Below are positions 8,340 through 18,029 of a stretch of DNA of 64,000 nt, in pieces (within the stretch, counting starts at the first letter, position 1; every line of letters begins with the position of its first letter). Position numbers and translations under genes: made by a program. The notes beneath the pieces were generated by a model. It saw nothing but the letters and a program-made list of their open reading frames with translations, had not been told where the DNA came from and made no database searches. This DNA comes from DATFMP01 sp035266845 (GTDB taxonomy: Bacteria > SAR324 > JACQKK01): contig DATFMP010000055.1 in the NCBI GenBank assembly GCA_035266845.1, forward strand, positions 1 through 64,000. Direction: 5' to 3'.

Positions 8340-9821
8340 TCAGGCCTCCGCCTTCTCCAGGTCGTAACCGTCCTTGCGGTCGCGCACGACGAAGCCCTGG
8401 GCCGCGATGGCATCGCGCAGGCGGTCCGACTCGGCGAAGTCCCGCGCCTGCCGCGCGGCCCAGCGGGCCTCGGCCAGCTCGCGGATCGCGGCGGGCACGG
8501 CCTGCTGCGCTTCCAGGCGCGAGAAATCGAGCAGCCTCAGCGAGAGCACGCCGTCCGCGTAGGCGGCCAGGTGCAACTTCTCTGCATCGGGCACGGCGGC
8601 GTCGCGCAGCACGGTCCACAGCGTGGCCAGGGCCTTGGGCGTGTTCAGGTCGTCGCAGAGGTCCGCCAGCAGTGCCTCCTCGCGCGGGCTGGCCGGTGCC
8701 GCGTCGCGGGCCGGCGGCGACACGTCCCCGCCACCCAGCTCCCACAGCAGCCGGCGCAGGCCCATCAGGGCCTTGTCCGCTGCCTTGAGCGCATCCGGCG
8801 AGAAGTTGAGGTAGCTGCGGTAGTGGTTGTTCAGCACCAGGTAGCGGTAGGCCAGCGGCTCAAAGTCCTGGTCGATGAGCGTTTGCAGGGAGATGAAATT
8901 GCCCTCGGACTTGCCCATGCGGGTGTCCTCGCCCAGCACCAGGTGCTCGCCGTGCAGCCAGTAGCGCACGAACGGGTGCCCCGTGGCGCCCTCGCTTTGG
9001 GCGATCTCGTTGGTGTGGTGCACGGGAATGTGGTCCGTGCCGCCCGTGTGGATGTCGAAGGTGTCGCCCAGGTAGGCCATGGACATGGCCGAGCACTCCA
9101 CGTGCCAGCCGGGGAAGCCCCGGCCCCACGGGCTCTCCCACTCCATCTGACGCTGCACGCCGGGCGGGCTGAACTTCCACAGGGCGAAGTCCGTCTTGTG
9201 GCGCTTGCCGCCCATCTCCACGCGCGCGCCCTCCTGCAGCCCCTCCACGCGCAGGCGCGCCATGCGTCCGTAGTCCGGGAAGCGCCCCGTGTCGTAGTAG
9301 ATGCCGTCGTCCGTGCGATAGGTGAAGCCGCGCGTCTCCAGCGCCTGGATCAGCGCGATTTGCTCGGCGATGTGCCCGTGCAGCGCGGCATAGCGGGGCG
9401 AGATGGCGGCGATGCGCTCGCGCAGCTCGGCGGGAATCTCCCCCGCGGCGCGGGGCGCCACGTCCGGCAGGGCGATGTGCAGCCGCTCCAGATCCTGGAA
9501 GAAGCGCTCGGTGTATTGCGCGGCGATCTCCCATGCGGAGCGGTGGGCTTGGCGCGCGGCGCGCTCCAGCTTGTCCTCGCCCGTGTCCGCGTCGCTGGTA
9601 AGGTGCCCCACGTCCGTGATGTTGATGACGTGGGTCACCCGATAGCCCAGCCGCCACAGGGTCTTCTTGAGGATGTCCGGGAAGATGTAGCTGCGCAGGT
9701 TGCCGATGTGGGCCTCCGCATACACCGTGGGGCCACAGGTATAGATGCCCACCTGCCCGGCCTTGAGCGGCCGGAACACTTCCTTCTCGCGCGTCAGCGT
9801 GTTGTAGAGCTTCAGGTCCAT
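8340..9821 (-). CDS. cysS: Cysteinyl-tRNA synthetase
   Basis: 493 residues, full length. The class I signature is YTCGPTVY followed by AHIGNLRSY, so HIGH reads HIGN; the second signature reads RMGKSEGN instead of KMSKS. Zinc ligands can be placed at Cys28, the Cys of WHVECSAM, and His/Glu of HTGGTDHIPVHHTNE. The NITDVGHLTSDADTGEDK stretch matches the HIGN-type CysRS subgroup, so these changes are lineage-typical rather than damage. Followed by alaX and preceded by tatC on the same strand. Confidence 0.95.
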   Translation of the reverse strand: MDLKLYNTLTREKEVFRPLKAGQVGIYTCGPTVYAEAHIGNLRSYIFPDILKKTLWRLGYRVTHVINITDVGHLTSDADTGEDKLERAARQAHRSAWEIAAQYTERFFQDLERLHIALPDVAPRAAGEIPAELRERIAAISPRYAALHGHIAEQIALIQALETRGFTYRTDDGIYYDTGRFPDYGRMARLRVEGLQEGARVEMGGKRHKTDFALWKFSPPGVQRQMEWESPWGRGFPGWHVECSAMSMAYLGDTFDIHTGGTDHIPVHHTNEIAQSEGATGHPFVRYWLHGEHLVLGEDTRMGKSEGNFISLQTLIDQDFEPLAYRYLVLNNHYRSYLNFSPDALKAADKALMGLRRLLWELGGGDVSPPARDAAPASPREEALLADLCDDLNTPKALATLWTVLRDAAVPDAEKLHLAAYADGVLSLRLLDFSRLEAQQAVPAAIRELAEARWAARQARDFAESDRLRDAIAAQGFVVRDRKDGYDLEKAEA

Positions 9822-9966
9822 GCCCGGGGGCGGCGGCCGTATCGGGGGTTCACGAGACGGCGCCGCGCGGCGCCGCGATTCTGTCGCCGCTATGGTGTCA
9901 TCTTGCGGCGCCCGGTGACAAGGCCGGCCTGCGCGCCACCCTGGCCGGCGGCGCGCTTGCGCCTGC

Positions 9967-10737
9967 TTAGCCCTCGGATGCGTCCGGCTTGGGCTTGGCC
10001 CTCGGCCGCGCCAGCCGCGCGACCAGCACGCTGATCTCGTAGAGGATCAGCATGGGCCCGGCCAGCAGGCACTGCGTGAAGGCGTCCTCCGAAGGCGTGA
10101 TGACGGCCGCGAACACGAACACCAGCACGATGGCGTAGCGCCGGTTGATGCTGAGCGCCTTGGGGTCGATCAGCCCCATACGCGTCAGCAGCACGCTTAC
10201 CAGCGGCATCTCGAACACGAGCCCGAAGGTAAACATCAGCGTCAGCGTAAACGAGACGTAGTCCCCCACCCGCAGCGAGGGCAGCAGCGAGGAATCGAAG
10301 TGGATCAGGAACCGCAGCGCCGGTGGATACACCACGCTGTAGCAGAACAGCCCGCCCCCCACGAACGCCGGAAACGAGAGCAGCAGGAACGGGTAGATGA
10401 CCCGCTTCTGCCGCTCGTGAAGCGCCGGCGCCACGAAGCGCCAGAGCTGCACCAGCGTGAGGGGGAACGTGAGGAACACCGCCGCGCTGATCGCCGCCTT
10501 GAAGTGCGTGAAGAACGGATCGGTCAGCGTGTCGAACTGCAGGTGCGTGCCGGCGGCCAGCAGGGGGCGCTCGATGAACGCCATCACGTAGTCGCTCAGG
10601 CTCCACGTGACGGTCAGCGTGGCACCGATGGCCGCGGCGATGATGAGGAGGCGCCGCCGCACTTCGCGTGCGCGCTGCACGAGCATCAGCAAGGGGTTGT
10701 CGTCGCCCTGCGCTGCACTGGGATTCAGGGTGGTCAT
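9967..10737 (-). CDS. tatC: Sec-independent protein translocase subunit TatC
   Basis: 256 residues with six predicted membrane helices. TatC hallmarks are the cytoplasmic Glu of REVRRRLL (equivalent to ELRxR), FEMPLVS for the FExP motif, and ITPSEDAFTQ before helix 5. The N-terminal HLxELR motif is degenerate, but its key Glu is kept. No tatA or tatB lies next to it. The upstream 290-base gap to the amidase gene shows no further gene. Confidence 0.85.
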   Translation of the reverse strand: MTTLNPSAAQGDDNPLLMLVQRAREVRRRLLIIAAAIGATLTVTWSLSDYVMAFIERPLLAAGTHLQFDTLTDPFFTHFKAAISAAVFLTFPLTLVQLWRFVAPALHERQKRVIYPFLLLSFPAFVGGGLFCYSVVYPPALRFLIHFDSSLLPSLRVGDYVSFTLTLMFTFGLVFEMPLVSVLLTRMGLIDPKALSINRRYAIVLVFVFAAVITPSEDAFTQCLLAGPMLILYEISVLVARLARPRAKPKPDASEG

Positions 10738-11027
10738 GGATCCGCGCCGCCCGGGCTAGGCCCGGCCGCGGCACCGATGCGGTGGATCCGCTCCCGAGGG
10801 GGAGGGTGGTGCGGGGGGAACGAATCCCGCAACGACGGCGAAACCGAGGGGGCCGGCAGCCCAACCGCTACCGGACGCGGCCTCGGCGCCGCTTCACCGT
10901 TACGAGGAGGCATGCTAGCACGCCCGCGGAAAATGCAATATCCAATGCGTGCGAACATGCGAGTTGCCGCGGATCGCGGTCGTTTCAGCCGGACGGCGCG
11001 CGGGGCCGCGCCCGGCTGCGACTTGGC

Positions 11028-12773
11028 TCAGGAGCCCTTGCGGGCCACGCTGGTGCCGCTGCGCTGGTTGCGCAGGGCGCCGAGGGCATCGCTGAGGGCC
11101 TGGGCCACGCGCTGGCGGGTATCCGGACGGAGCACACCGAGGCGGTCCGCGCGGTTGTTCAGGTTCGCCACCTCCACCAGCACGGAGGTGGGCACGAGCG
11201 AATAGCGCAGCACGCCGGGCAGCGTGCGCTCGCCGTTGCGGTAGTAGTACGGCCGCACGGGCTTGCGGTGGCTCACGCCCAGGCGATCGGCGCGGAAGGC
11301 GCCCATCACCTGCTCCGCGAAGCCGCGGCTGGAATCCTCGGCGCTGCGGTTCTGCGCCGGGTGGAACAGGATCGTGCGCAGGGCCGCCTGGGCCCGGATG
11401 CGATAGACGTGGCCGTTGGGCGCGAACTCGTGTACGCGCAGGCGATGGTCGGGGTAGTATACCATCGCCCCGCGCAGGGTGGGCGCCAGCGCGTCGCCGT
11501 GGATGCTCACCAGCACCACGTGATCCGGCGAGACGCCCTGCTTCTGCGTGAGCTGGCGGTACAGCGCGTTGATCAGGTACACGCGCATGTTAATGGACAC
11601 GCGCGAGGAGCGCATCTTGTACGGCGGGCTCACGGGCACCACCTCGTCCCCCAGCGCCGCCAGGGAGAGCTTGGCGCGGGGATAGTGGTTGCCCGGGTCC
11701 ACCACGGTCGTGAACACCTTGAATCCGCGCGCCTTCAGCAGCGCCTTGAGCCGCGTGGCCACGTCGAACGCCACCTCGTGCTCCCAAACGCGGTCCGGCG
11801 CGCCGCGCTTGCCGTAGACGGCCCCGGGATCGACCCCGCCGTGGCCCGGGTCGATGATCACGTACATGGGCCCGAACGCCTTGCCGGGCTGCACGGGCTG
11901 CAGCGCCGTCTTGGGCGGCGCGGGTTCCGGCGGCTGCAGACGCTTCACGGGCATGTGCCCGGCCACCAGGTAGTCCTCGCTGAGCCACTCCAGCGGAATG
12001 CGCAGCGTCCGGCCCACCAGCAGCCGCTCCTCGCTGCGCAGCCCGTTCAGCTTCACCAGCAGCCTGGACATGCGGTTGATCTCCTCCGCGCGCTCGCGGT
12101 CGGTGAAGCGCAGCAGCAGGGAGTAAAGTGTGTCGTCCTGGGCCACCGTATAGAGCGCGTACAGCTCGCCGGTCTTCTTGTCCTTCTCCAGACGCAGGGG
12201 CTTGGCCACCGCCACGGGCCGGAAGTGCAGGTCGTCCGGAATCCAGCGCAGGGGCACGGTGATCTCGTCCCCGATGCGCAACACGTTGGGATTGCGGATG
12301 TGATTCAGCTTGGCGAGCTGCCTGAAGTAGCGCCGGCTGCCCGTGTAGGCTTCGGTGAGCTGGATCAGGCTCTCCAGGGGGTCGGTCACTGTGTGCGCCC
12401 AGCCCTTCTCCGTCAGCTCGTCGTCCGGATACATGGCGTGCAAGGCCATGCTCCACAGGGCCGGCTTGAGGCTGGCGATGGGGAACACCACCGGCCGCCC
12501 GGTCATCACCGGCTGCTTGCGGTTGAGCTTGACGATACCCTGGTACCCGTCCGGATCGGACATCACGCGGCGGGCGATCTGGATGTAGCCCTCGTTGGGC
12601 TGCGGGTACACGCCCACGACCAGCATGCCGTTGAGCCAATACACGCTCATGCGCGCGTTGGCATCGCCGAAGTTCACCGGATCGGCGAACGCCCGGCCGG
12701 TGCCGTACAGCAGACAGGCGGATAGGAGCAGACAGACGACCGCGCCGCGCGCGGAAGGCAGGAGGTGCCGCAT
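11028..12773 (-). CDS. N-acetylmuramoyl-L-alanine amidase with LysM-like repeats
   Basis: 581 residues. Signal peptide over residues 1-30 (LLLSACLLYGTGRAFA). The central part has repeated LysM-like or FimV-like segments, each ending in RIGDEITVPLRW- or LLVGRTLRIPLEW-like strands. The C-terminal amidase_3 domain has zinc ligands in IIDPGHGG, WEHEVAFD and VSIHGDA, and a final acidic strand VLVEVANLNN. It would cleave peptidoglycan in the periplasm during growth or division. ATG 12773 is preferred because the signal peptide begins there and AAGGAAC precedes it. Confidence 0.85.
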   Translation of the reverse strand: MRHLLPSARGAVVCLLLSACLLYGTGRAFADPVNFGDANARMSVYWLNGMLVVGVYPQPNEGYIQIARRVMSDPDGYQGIVKLNRKQPVMTGRPVVFPIASLKPALWSMALHAMYPDDELTEKGWAHTVTDPLESLIQLTEAYTGSRRYFRQLAKLNHIRNPNVLRIGDEITVPLRWIPDDLHFRPVAVAKPLRLEKDKKTGELYALYTVAQDDTLYSLLLRFTDRERAEEINRMSRLLVKLNGLRSEERLLVGRTLRIPLEWLSEDYLVAGHMPVKRLQPPEPAPPKTALQPVQPGKAFGPMYVIIDPGHGGVDPGAVYGKRGAPDRVWEHEVAFDVATRLKALLKARGFKVFTTVVDPGNHYPRAKLSLAALGDEVVPVSPPYKMRSSRVSINMRVYLINALYRQLTQKQGVSPDHVVLVSIHGDALAPTLRGAMVYYPDHRLRVHEFAPNGHVYRIRAQAALRTILFHPAQNRSAEDSSRGFAEQVMGAFRADRLGVSHRKPVRPYYYRNGERTLPGVLRYSLVPTSVLVEVANLNNRADRLGVLRPDTRQRVAQALSDALGALRNQRSGTSVARKGS

Positions 12774-13058
12774 CGTTCCTTCCCTGGAAGCGTTGGCATC
12801 CGTGCCGATGACGGCGCGGCTCCCCGCATCCTGCAGGGCCCCCACGCCGACGCACACCATGTGCCTCTACGGGTAGCGGATCGGGCCCCCCGGTGCAAGG
12901 GAAATCGCGACCGCCCCCGCCGCCGGACCCTTGCCCAGCGCACACAGGCACCTGGGCCGCCCGGCAGGTCCGCTCCCTACATGCCATTGCACGGCGCGCC
13001 GCGCGCGAACCAAGGTGGTCCCTGCGCCTTGCCGCACCGGGGTAGCATTGGCACTGGC

Positions 13059-13173
13059 GGGCCGGGAGGCCCGCCCCACCCGACATACCCAGGGCCACGG
13101 TGGCGCGGGCGTCCCCGCCCGCGCTCGCCAGGTCGGATTCCGCCCGGACGGGCCGGGAGGCCCGCCCCACCCG
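13059..13173. repeat. GC-rich direct repeats and hairpin in the amidase/metF gap
   Basis: An identical 24-base unit occurs at 13059-13082 and 13150-13173, each with an internal inverted repeat (GGGCC...GGCCC). Between them, 13104-13123 forms an 8-bp hairpin CGCGGGCG/CGCCCGCG; the same hairpin recurs at 18065-18083. The gap 12774-13396 (623 bases) separates divergent genes and otherwise shows no gene or recognisable riboswitch. Confidence 0.75.
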
Positions 13174-13396
13174 CAATGCGCAAGAGGCACGGCAGCCGGC
13201 CGAGCCCAGCGCCACACACCACGTGCACGCCCACGGGCGTGCCGAAAAGCGGTGCGCGCCGGGGTCTCCCTGCCATTTGCCAAAGCGGCGGAGGGGTGGG
13301 TAACCTGTGGCGACTGCCCGCCGTGACCGCGTGCGCGCCCGCGGCGCCCCCTGGCAGCGTGCCTTGCACCCCCGGATGGACGGGTCCGCTTCGCCC

Positions 13397-14278
13397 ATGC
13401 GCATCGCCCAGATGTTCCGGCCCGACCGGCCGCTCTTCTCCATCGAGCTGTATCCGCCCAAGACACCGGACGGCGTGCGCAACCTCAAGCACAAGCTGGA
13501 GGAGATTGCGGCGCACCACCCGGACTACATCAGCGTCACCTACGGCGCGGGCGGGGGCACCCGCCACACCACGCGGGAGATCTGCGCCTTCATCAAGCAG
13601 GAACTGGGCATCGAGGCCATGGCCCACCTCACCTGCGTGGCGCACAGCCGGGGTGAGATCCACTCCCTGCTGGACGGCCTGCGCGCGGAGGGCATCGAGA
13701 ACATCATGGCCCTGCGCGGCGACCCGCCCCAGGGGCAGGAAAGCTTCGTACCGCCGGAGGATGGCTTTGCCTATGCCGTCGAGCTGGTGCGGGCCATCCG
13801 CGAGCAGGATGGCTTCGGCATCGGCGTGGCGGGCTACCCGGAGGGCCACCCGGAGGCCGCCGGGTACCACGTGTCACTGCGCCATCAGATCGAGAAGATT
13901 CAGGCCGGCGCGGACTTCGTGGTCTCGCAGCTCTTCCTGAACAACGCGGACTTCCTGCGCTGGCGGGACGACCTGCGCAAGGGGGGGGTCACGGTACCGA
14001 TCGTGCCGGGCATCCTGCCCGCGCTCTCCGCCACGCAGATCACGCGCTTCGCCGGGACGTGCGGGGCCAAGGTGCCGGACGCCCTGCGCGTGGGCCTGGA
14101 ACGCTTCGAGGCGCACCCGGAGAGCGCCGCGGCCTACGGCTTGGTCTACGCCATGCGCCAGATCGAGGCCCTGCTGCGCGAGGGCGTGGACGGCATTCAC
14201 CTGTACGCGCTGAACCGCCTGGAATCCATCCGCGCCGTCAGCGCGCTGGTGGAGGACTACCGGCCGTCGGCGGCCTGA
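13397..14278 (+). CDS. metF: Methylenetetrahydrofolate reductase
   Basis: 293 residues. TIM-barrel flavoenzyme that reduces 5,10-methylene-THF to 5-methyl-THF for methionine synthesis. Family motifs are FSIELYPPK (catalytic Glu), YISVTYGAGGGTR, HLTCVAH, NIMALRGDPP, GVAGYPEGHPEA and QLFLNNADF. ATG 13397 places MFRPDRPLFSIE at the expected distance; ATG 13376 is an alternative 7 codons upstream. Neither has a strong ribosome-binding site. The LLM oxidoreductase follows after 79 bases. Confidence 0.95.
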   Translation: MRIAQMFRPDRPLFSIELYPPKTPDGVRNLKHKLEEIAAHHPDYISVTYGAGGGTRHTTREICAFIKQELGIEAMAHLTCVAHSRGEIHSLLDGLRAEGIENIMALRGDPPQGQESFVPPEDGFAYAVELVRAIREQDGFGIGVAGYPEGHPEAAGYHVSLRHQIEKIQAGADFVVSQLFLNNADFLRWRDDLRKGGVTVPIVPGILPALSATQITRFAGTCGAKVPDALRVGLERFEAHPESAAAYGLVYAMRQIEALLREGVDGIHLYALNRLESIRAVSALVEDYRPSAA

Positions 14279-14357
14279 GCCGCGGGGCAGCGCCGCATCG
14301 CCCGGCGGCCGGCCCGGGCGCCACCAATGCCACACCACAGCGCAGGAGGGGAGCCGC

Positions 14358-15380
14358 ATGCGACTGGGAATGATCCTCGGCTATTCGGGCGGCAAGGTCG
14401 CCTGGGACTTCGATCTGGTGCAGGAGGCCGAGCGCCTGGGCTATGGCGTCGTGTGGACGGCGGAGTCCTACGGCTCAGACGCCGCCACGCCGCTGGCCTG
14501 GGCCGGTGCGCTGACCTCGCGCATCCAACTCGGCTCGGGCATCCTGCAGATGCCCGCGCGCACCCCGGCCAACACGGCCATGACGGCCATGACCCTGGAC
14601 GCGCTCTCCGGCGGGCGCTTCATCCTGGGCCTGGGCATGTCCGGCCCGCAGGTGGTGGAGGGCTGGCACGGCGTGGCCTACGGCAGCATCCTGCGCCGCA
14701 CGCGCGAGTACGTGGCCATCCTGCGCAGGATCTTCGCCCGCGAGGCCCCGCTGGAGTTCGAGGGGGATTACTACACGATCCCCTATCGCGGCGAGGACGC
14801 TACGGGCCTGGGCAAGCCGCTCAAGAGCATCCTGCACGCACGCAAGGACCTGCCCATCTACATCGCCGCCATCGGCCCCAAGAACACGGCCCTTGCCGCG
14901 GAGATCGCCGACGGCTGGATTCCCACCCAGTTTGCCGCACGGCACTTCGACGTGTTCCGCCCCCACCTGGAGGCGGGCCTGCAGCGCGCCGGCAAGACCC
15001 TGGCCGACCTGGACATCTGCGCGTCAGTGAGCGTGGTGCCCGGGCCGGACGTGCAGGCCTGCCGCGACCAGGTGCGCCCGCGCATCGCGCTGTACGTGGG
15101 CGGCATGGGCGCCCGCGGCCGCAACTTCTACCACGACCTGGCGTGCCGCTACGGCTATGAGGAGGCGGCGGACACCATTCAGGCGCTGTACCTGGACGGC
15201 CGCAAGGCCGAGGCCATCGCCGCCGTGCCGGATGCCCTGGTGGACGACATGGCCCTGTGCGGCCCGCGCGAGCGCATTGCCGAGATGCTGGAGCCGTGGC
15301 GCAAGGCGCCCATCACCACGCTCAATATCCGCGAGCCCACGCCCGAGGCCCTGCGCATCATGGCCGAGCTGCTGCTCTAG
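14358..15380 (+). CDS. LLM-class (luciferase-like, F420-type) oxidoreductase
   Basis: 340 residues, a TIM-barrel of the bacterial luciferase superfamily. GYGVVWTAESYGSD near residue 29 and LGSGILQMPARTPANTAM near 58 match the F420-dependent glucose-6-phosphate dehydrogenase/methylene-H4MPT reductase-like group; GGRFILGLGMSGPQVVEGWHG follows. Whether the cofactor is F420 or FMN cannot be proved from sequence alone. GGAGGGGAG upstream supports ATG 14358. A methyltransferase gene follows after 43 bases. Confidence 0.85.
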   Translation: MRLGMILGYSGGKVAWDFDLVQEAERLGYGVVWTAESYGSDAATPLAWAGALTSRIQLGSGILQMPARTPANTAMTAMTLDALSGGRFILGLGMSGPQVVEGWHGVAYGSILRRTREYVAILRRIFAREAPLEFEGDYYTIPYRGEDATGLGKPLKSILHARKDLPIYIAAIGPKNTALAAEIADGWIPTQFAARHFDVFRPHLEAGLQRAGKTLADLDICASVSVVPGPDVQACRDQVRPRIALYVGGMGARGRNFYHDLACRYGYEEAADTIQALYLDGRKAEAIAAVPDALVDDMALCGPRERIAEMLEPWRKAPITTLNIREPTPEALRIMAELLL

Positions 15381-15423
15381 GAGGGCCGGGCACCTTCTTC
15401 CTCCCTTCACTCCCCATCGTCCC

Positions 15424-16194
15424 ATGAGCGCGGACTGGTACGTCCACTTCTATCAGGGCTTGGCGCTGGAGCTGTGGCGCAAGGCCGTGCCGCCGGAGGT
15501 CACCACGGCCGAGGCCGACTGGCTGGAGCGCTCCCTGGCGCTGCGCGGCCGGCGCCGCGGCGCGGCTGTGCTGGACGTGCCCTGCGGCAACGGACGGCTG
15601 GCGCTGGAGTTGGCCCGGCGCGGCCATCGCCTCACGGGGGTGGACCTGGCCGCGGACTACGTGGCGGAGGCCCGCGCCGCCTCCAAGGCCGAGGGCCTGG
15701 CGGTGGACTGGCACCACGGCGACATGCGGCGACTGGGGCGGCTGCTGGGCGCCCCGCGCGGGCGCTTCGACGCCGCGTTCTGCTTCGGCAACAGCCTGGG
15801 GTACCTGGACCGCCCCGGCACCGTCGCCTTCCTCAAGGTGCTGGGCACGGCGCTGCGGCCCGGCGCGCGGTTGGCCATCGACACGCTGATGGCCGCGGAA
15901 TCGCTACTGCCACAGCTAGACGAGCGCTTCTGGCTGCCCGTCCGGGACATGCTGCTGCTGGTGGAGAACGACTACGACGTGGGGGACAGCCGGCTGGACA
16001 TCGCCTACACCTTCGTCCGCGGCGCCCACCGCGAGACGCGGCAGGCCTGCCACTGGATCTTCACCGTGGGGGAAATCGGCGACATGCTGGCCCGCGCCGG
16101 CTTCACCCCCCTGGAGCTTTCGGCCGACCTGCACGGCAGCCCCTACGCCTTGGGCGACGACCGCCTGCTCATCGTGGCGGAGAAGACGGCGTAG
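15424..16194 (+). CDS. Class I SAM-dependent methyltransferase
   Basis: 256 residues. Motif I is VLDVPCGNGRLALELA, with the acidic end of strand 2 in LTGVDLAADYV and motif IV-like FDAAFCFGNSLGYL. Methyltransferase_25-like fold. The C-terminus (FTPLELSADLHGSPYALGDDRLLIVAEK) is typical of small-molecule methyltransferases. ATG 15424 follows the LLM gene closely, so the two probably share a transcript. Substrate unknown. Confidence 0.85.
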   Translation: MSADWYVHFYQGLALELWRKAVPPEVTTAEADWLERSLALRGRRRGAAVLDVPCGNGRLALELARRGHRLTGVDLAADYVAEARAASKAEGLAVDWHHGDMRRLGRLLGAPRGRFDAAFCFGNSLGYLDRPGTVAFLKVLGTALRPGARLAIDTLMAAESLLPQLDERFWLPVRDMLLLVENDYDVGDSRLDIAYTFVRGAHRETRQACHWIFTVGEIGDMLARAGFTPLELSADLHGSPYALGDDRLLIVAEKTA

Positions 16195-16319
16195 CGCCGG
16201 GCTGGAACAGCGCAACGCAACCGCATGCGGGGACCGTAGGCCTTCGCACCCCCACAACGGGCCAGAACCAAGGCTGACGGAAGCTCGCGGGCAATCAGGC
16301 AACCAGGAAAGGAGTCGGC

Positions 16320-16472
16320 ATGAACCGCGTGACCATCGTGCGCGAGGGCATCACCTTTGGGAGCGCCCTGGCGATCGCCATCTCGTTCACGACGAATCAC
16401 TCAATCCTGTGGGCCATCGTCCACGGCATCTTCTCGTGGCTCTACGTGATCTACTTCGCGCTGACGCGGTAG
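16320..16472 (+). CDS. Small 50-residue membrane protein
   Basis: ATG with an excellent ribosome-binding site (AAAGGAG, 7 bases upstream) opens a 50-codon frame. The protein has a hydrophobic N-terminal half, then NHSILWAIVHGIFSWLYVIY and a short basic tail. The pattern N-x-S-I-x-W-A-I-x-H-G-x-x-x-W-x-Y-V-I-Y matches a small bacterial membrane protein family I have seen without assigned function. It probably has one to two membrane segments. It lies between the methyltransferase and a convergent lysA-like gene. Confidence 0.75.
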   Translation: MNRVTIVREGITFGSALAIAISFTTNHSILWAIVHGIFSWLYVIYFALTR

Positions 16473-16549
16473 GCGTGCCGCCGCGCTCCCGAAGAGCGGA
16501 CAGCGCAAGTCGCCGGTAGCCTCGGCAAGGTCTTCGACGCGCCGATGGT

Positions 16550-16578
16550 GTCATTCCGAGCGCAGCGAGGAATCTGCT
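16550..16578. repeat. Dispersed palindromic repeat, copy B (single arm)
   Basis: One arm of the family, starting GTCATTCCGAGCGCAGCGAG and ending in AATCTGCT. It lies between the convergent small-protein gene and lysA-like gene; its right edge is 27 bases from the lysA stop. Confidence 0.75.
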
Positions 16579-16605
16579 GTTGCTCGCACCGGGGCCCGGC
16601 GGGGG

Positions 16606-17856
16606 CTACTCCGGGGGCCGCACGAAGGCCTGCACCAAGTCGTCGTAGGTCTCGCGGCGGCGGACGAGACGCGAATTGCCGGTGCGCACCAGCACCTCGG
16701 CCGGGCGCGGGCGCAGGTTGTAGTTGGAGGCCTGCACCATGCCGTAGGCGCCCACATCCAGCAGCGCCAGCAGATCGCCCAACTCCGGACGCGTGAAGCG
16801 GCGATGCTCCAGTCCCTCCGGCCCCTGCGTGAACACGTCGCCGGACTCGCACACGTTGCCCGCCACCACGGCCTCGATGGGCTCCCCGCTGACGCGGCTG
16901 GCATTCACCACTTCGTGATAGGCGCCATACATGGCCGGGCGCACCAGGTGGTTGAAGCCGGAATCCGTGCCCACGAATGTGTGCGCGGGCGTGTGCGAGA
17001 GGTTGGTCACGCGCACCAGCAGCGTGGCGGCCTGGGCCACCAGGTAGCGGCCCGGCTCCAGCTTCATCTTGAGCGGGCGCCCGTACTCGCTGCAGAACGA
17101 GGCGAAGCGCTCGCACATGGCGCTGCCCAGCTCGCCCAGCGGCAGGGGCTCCTGCTCCGGGCGGTAGGGGATGCCGAAGCCGCCGCCGAAGTCCACGAAC
17201 TCCAGGGCAGGGAAGGCGCGGGCCGTGCCCAGGATGATCTCCATGGCCTCCAGCATCTCGTCCGTGCGCAGGATGCCGGTGCCGATGTGGGACTGGATGC
17301 CGACCAGGGTCAGGTTGTAGCGCTCCAGCAGCGCGGTGATGGCCGGCTGCTCGGTGTGGTAGATGCCGAACTTGGAGTCCGGCCCGCCCGTGATCACGTG
17401 CGGGTGGTGACCCGCCCCCACGTCCGGATTGATGCGCAGGCTGATGCGGCCGCCCGGACTCATGCGCCCGAAGCGCTCCAGCTCCACCAGCGAGCCCGCA
17501 TTGATGGGCACGCCCTGGGAGATGCAGTAGGCGAAGTCCTCCTCGCTGGTGTTGCTGCCCGTGAAGAGGATCTGCTCCGGCTTGAAGCCCATCTCCAGGC
17601 ACAGGCGCACCTCGAAGGGCGAGACGGCATCGATGCCCAGGCCCTCGTCGCGCAGGATGCGAAGAATCGCCGGGTTGAAGTTCGCCTTGACCGCGTAGTG
17701 CAGGTCCGGCTGGGCCGCCGCGAAGGCCTCTCGCATGGCTCGGCATTGGCGCCGGATGATGTCCTCCTCGTACACGTACAGCGGCGTGCCGAAGGCATCC
17801 GCCAGCGCCTCCACCGCGCAGTCGCCCAGAAAGAGCTGATTGTCGCGCACGTCCAT
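16606..17856 (-). CDS. PLP-dependent decarboxylase, diaminopimelate decarboxylase-like
   Basis: 416 residues, fold type III group IV decarboxylase. The PLP lysine is in YAVKANFNP near residue 53. VDFGGGFGIPY supplies the glycine-rich phosphate-binding loop, KLEPGRYLV the substrate-binding Arg, and GNVCESGDVF the Cys-Glu from the partner subunit. These are LysA features. HIGTGI in place of HIGSQ and other details leave room for a related diamino acid decarboxylase. ATG 17856 has GAGGCGGG upstream; longer in-frame starts lack domain support. Confidence 0.8.
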   Translation of the reverse strand: MDVRDNQLFLGDCAVEALADAFGTPLYVYEEDIIRRQCRAMREAFAAAQPDLHYAVKANFNPAILRILRDEGLGIDAVSPFEVRLCLEMGFKPEQILFTGSNTSEEDFAYCISQGVPINAGSLVELERFGRMSPGGRISLRINPDVGAGHHPHVITGGPDSKFGIYHTEQPAITALLERYNLTLVGIQSHIGTGILRTDEMLEAMEIILGTARAFPALEFVDFGGGFGIPYRPEQEPLPLGELGSAMCERFASFCSEYGRPLKMKLEPGRYLVAQAATLLVRVTNLSHTPAHTFVGTDSGFNHLVRPAMYGAYHEVVNASRVSGEPIEAVVAGNVCESGDVFTQGPEGLEHRRFTRPELGDLLALLDVGAYGMVQASNYNLRPRPAEVLVRTGNSRLVRRRETYDDLVQAFVRPPE

Positions 17857-18029
17857 GCCCGCCTCGCATCCTTCCCTGCTTGGGGCGCAGGTGCGCCGCC
17901 GGGGCCCCCTGGAGCGGAGGCCGGGCCCGCCCTGCGATTCTGCGGCCACCATAAGGGATCGCCCGGGCCGATGCAACGCAGCCCGGCCCGCACTGCGCTA
18001 CAATGACCCCGCGGCCGGTGCACGCAGCC

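Noticed and set aside
8340..9821. CysRS HIGN and MGKS as inactivating mutations
   Set aside because: The whole protein matches the HIGN-type CysRS subgroup and keeps the zinc ligands, so it is a normal variant.
8571..10034. Long plus-strand open frame opposite cysS (and similar long frames opposite ileS, rho, the mutase and others)
   Set aside because: At this GC level antisense frames stay open by chance. These are rich in Arg, Ala, Gly and His, lack ribosome-binding sites and match no family, while the opposite strand has clear motifs.
12774..13396. SAM or SAH riboswitch upstream of metF
   Set aside because: The gap is dominated by GC hairpins and direct repeats; no aptamer signature seen.
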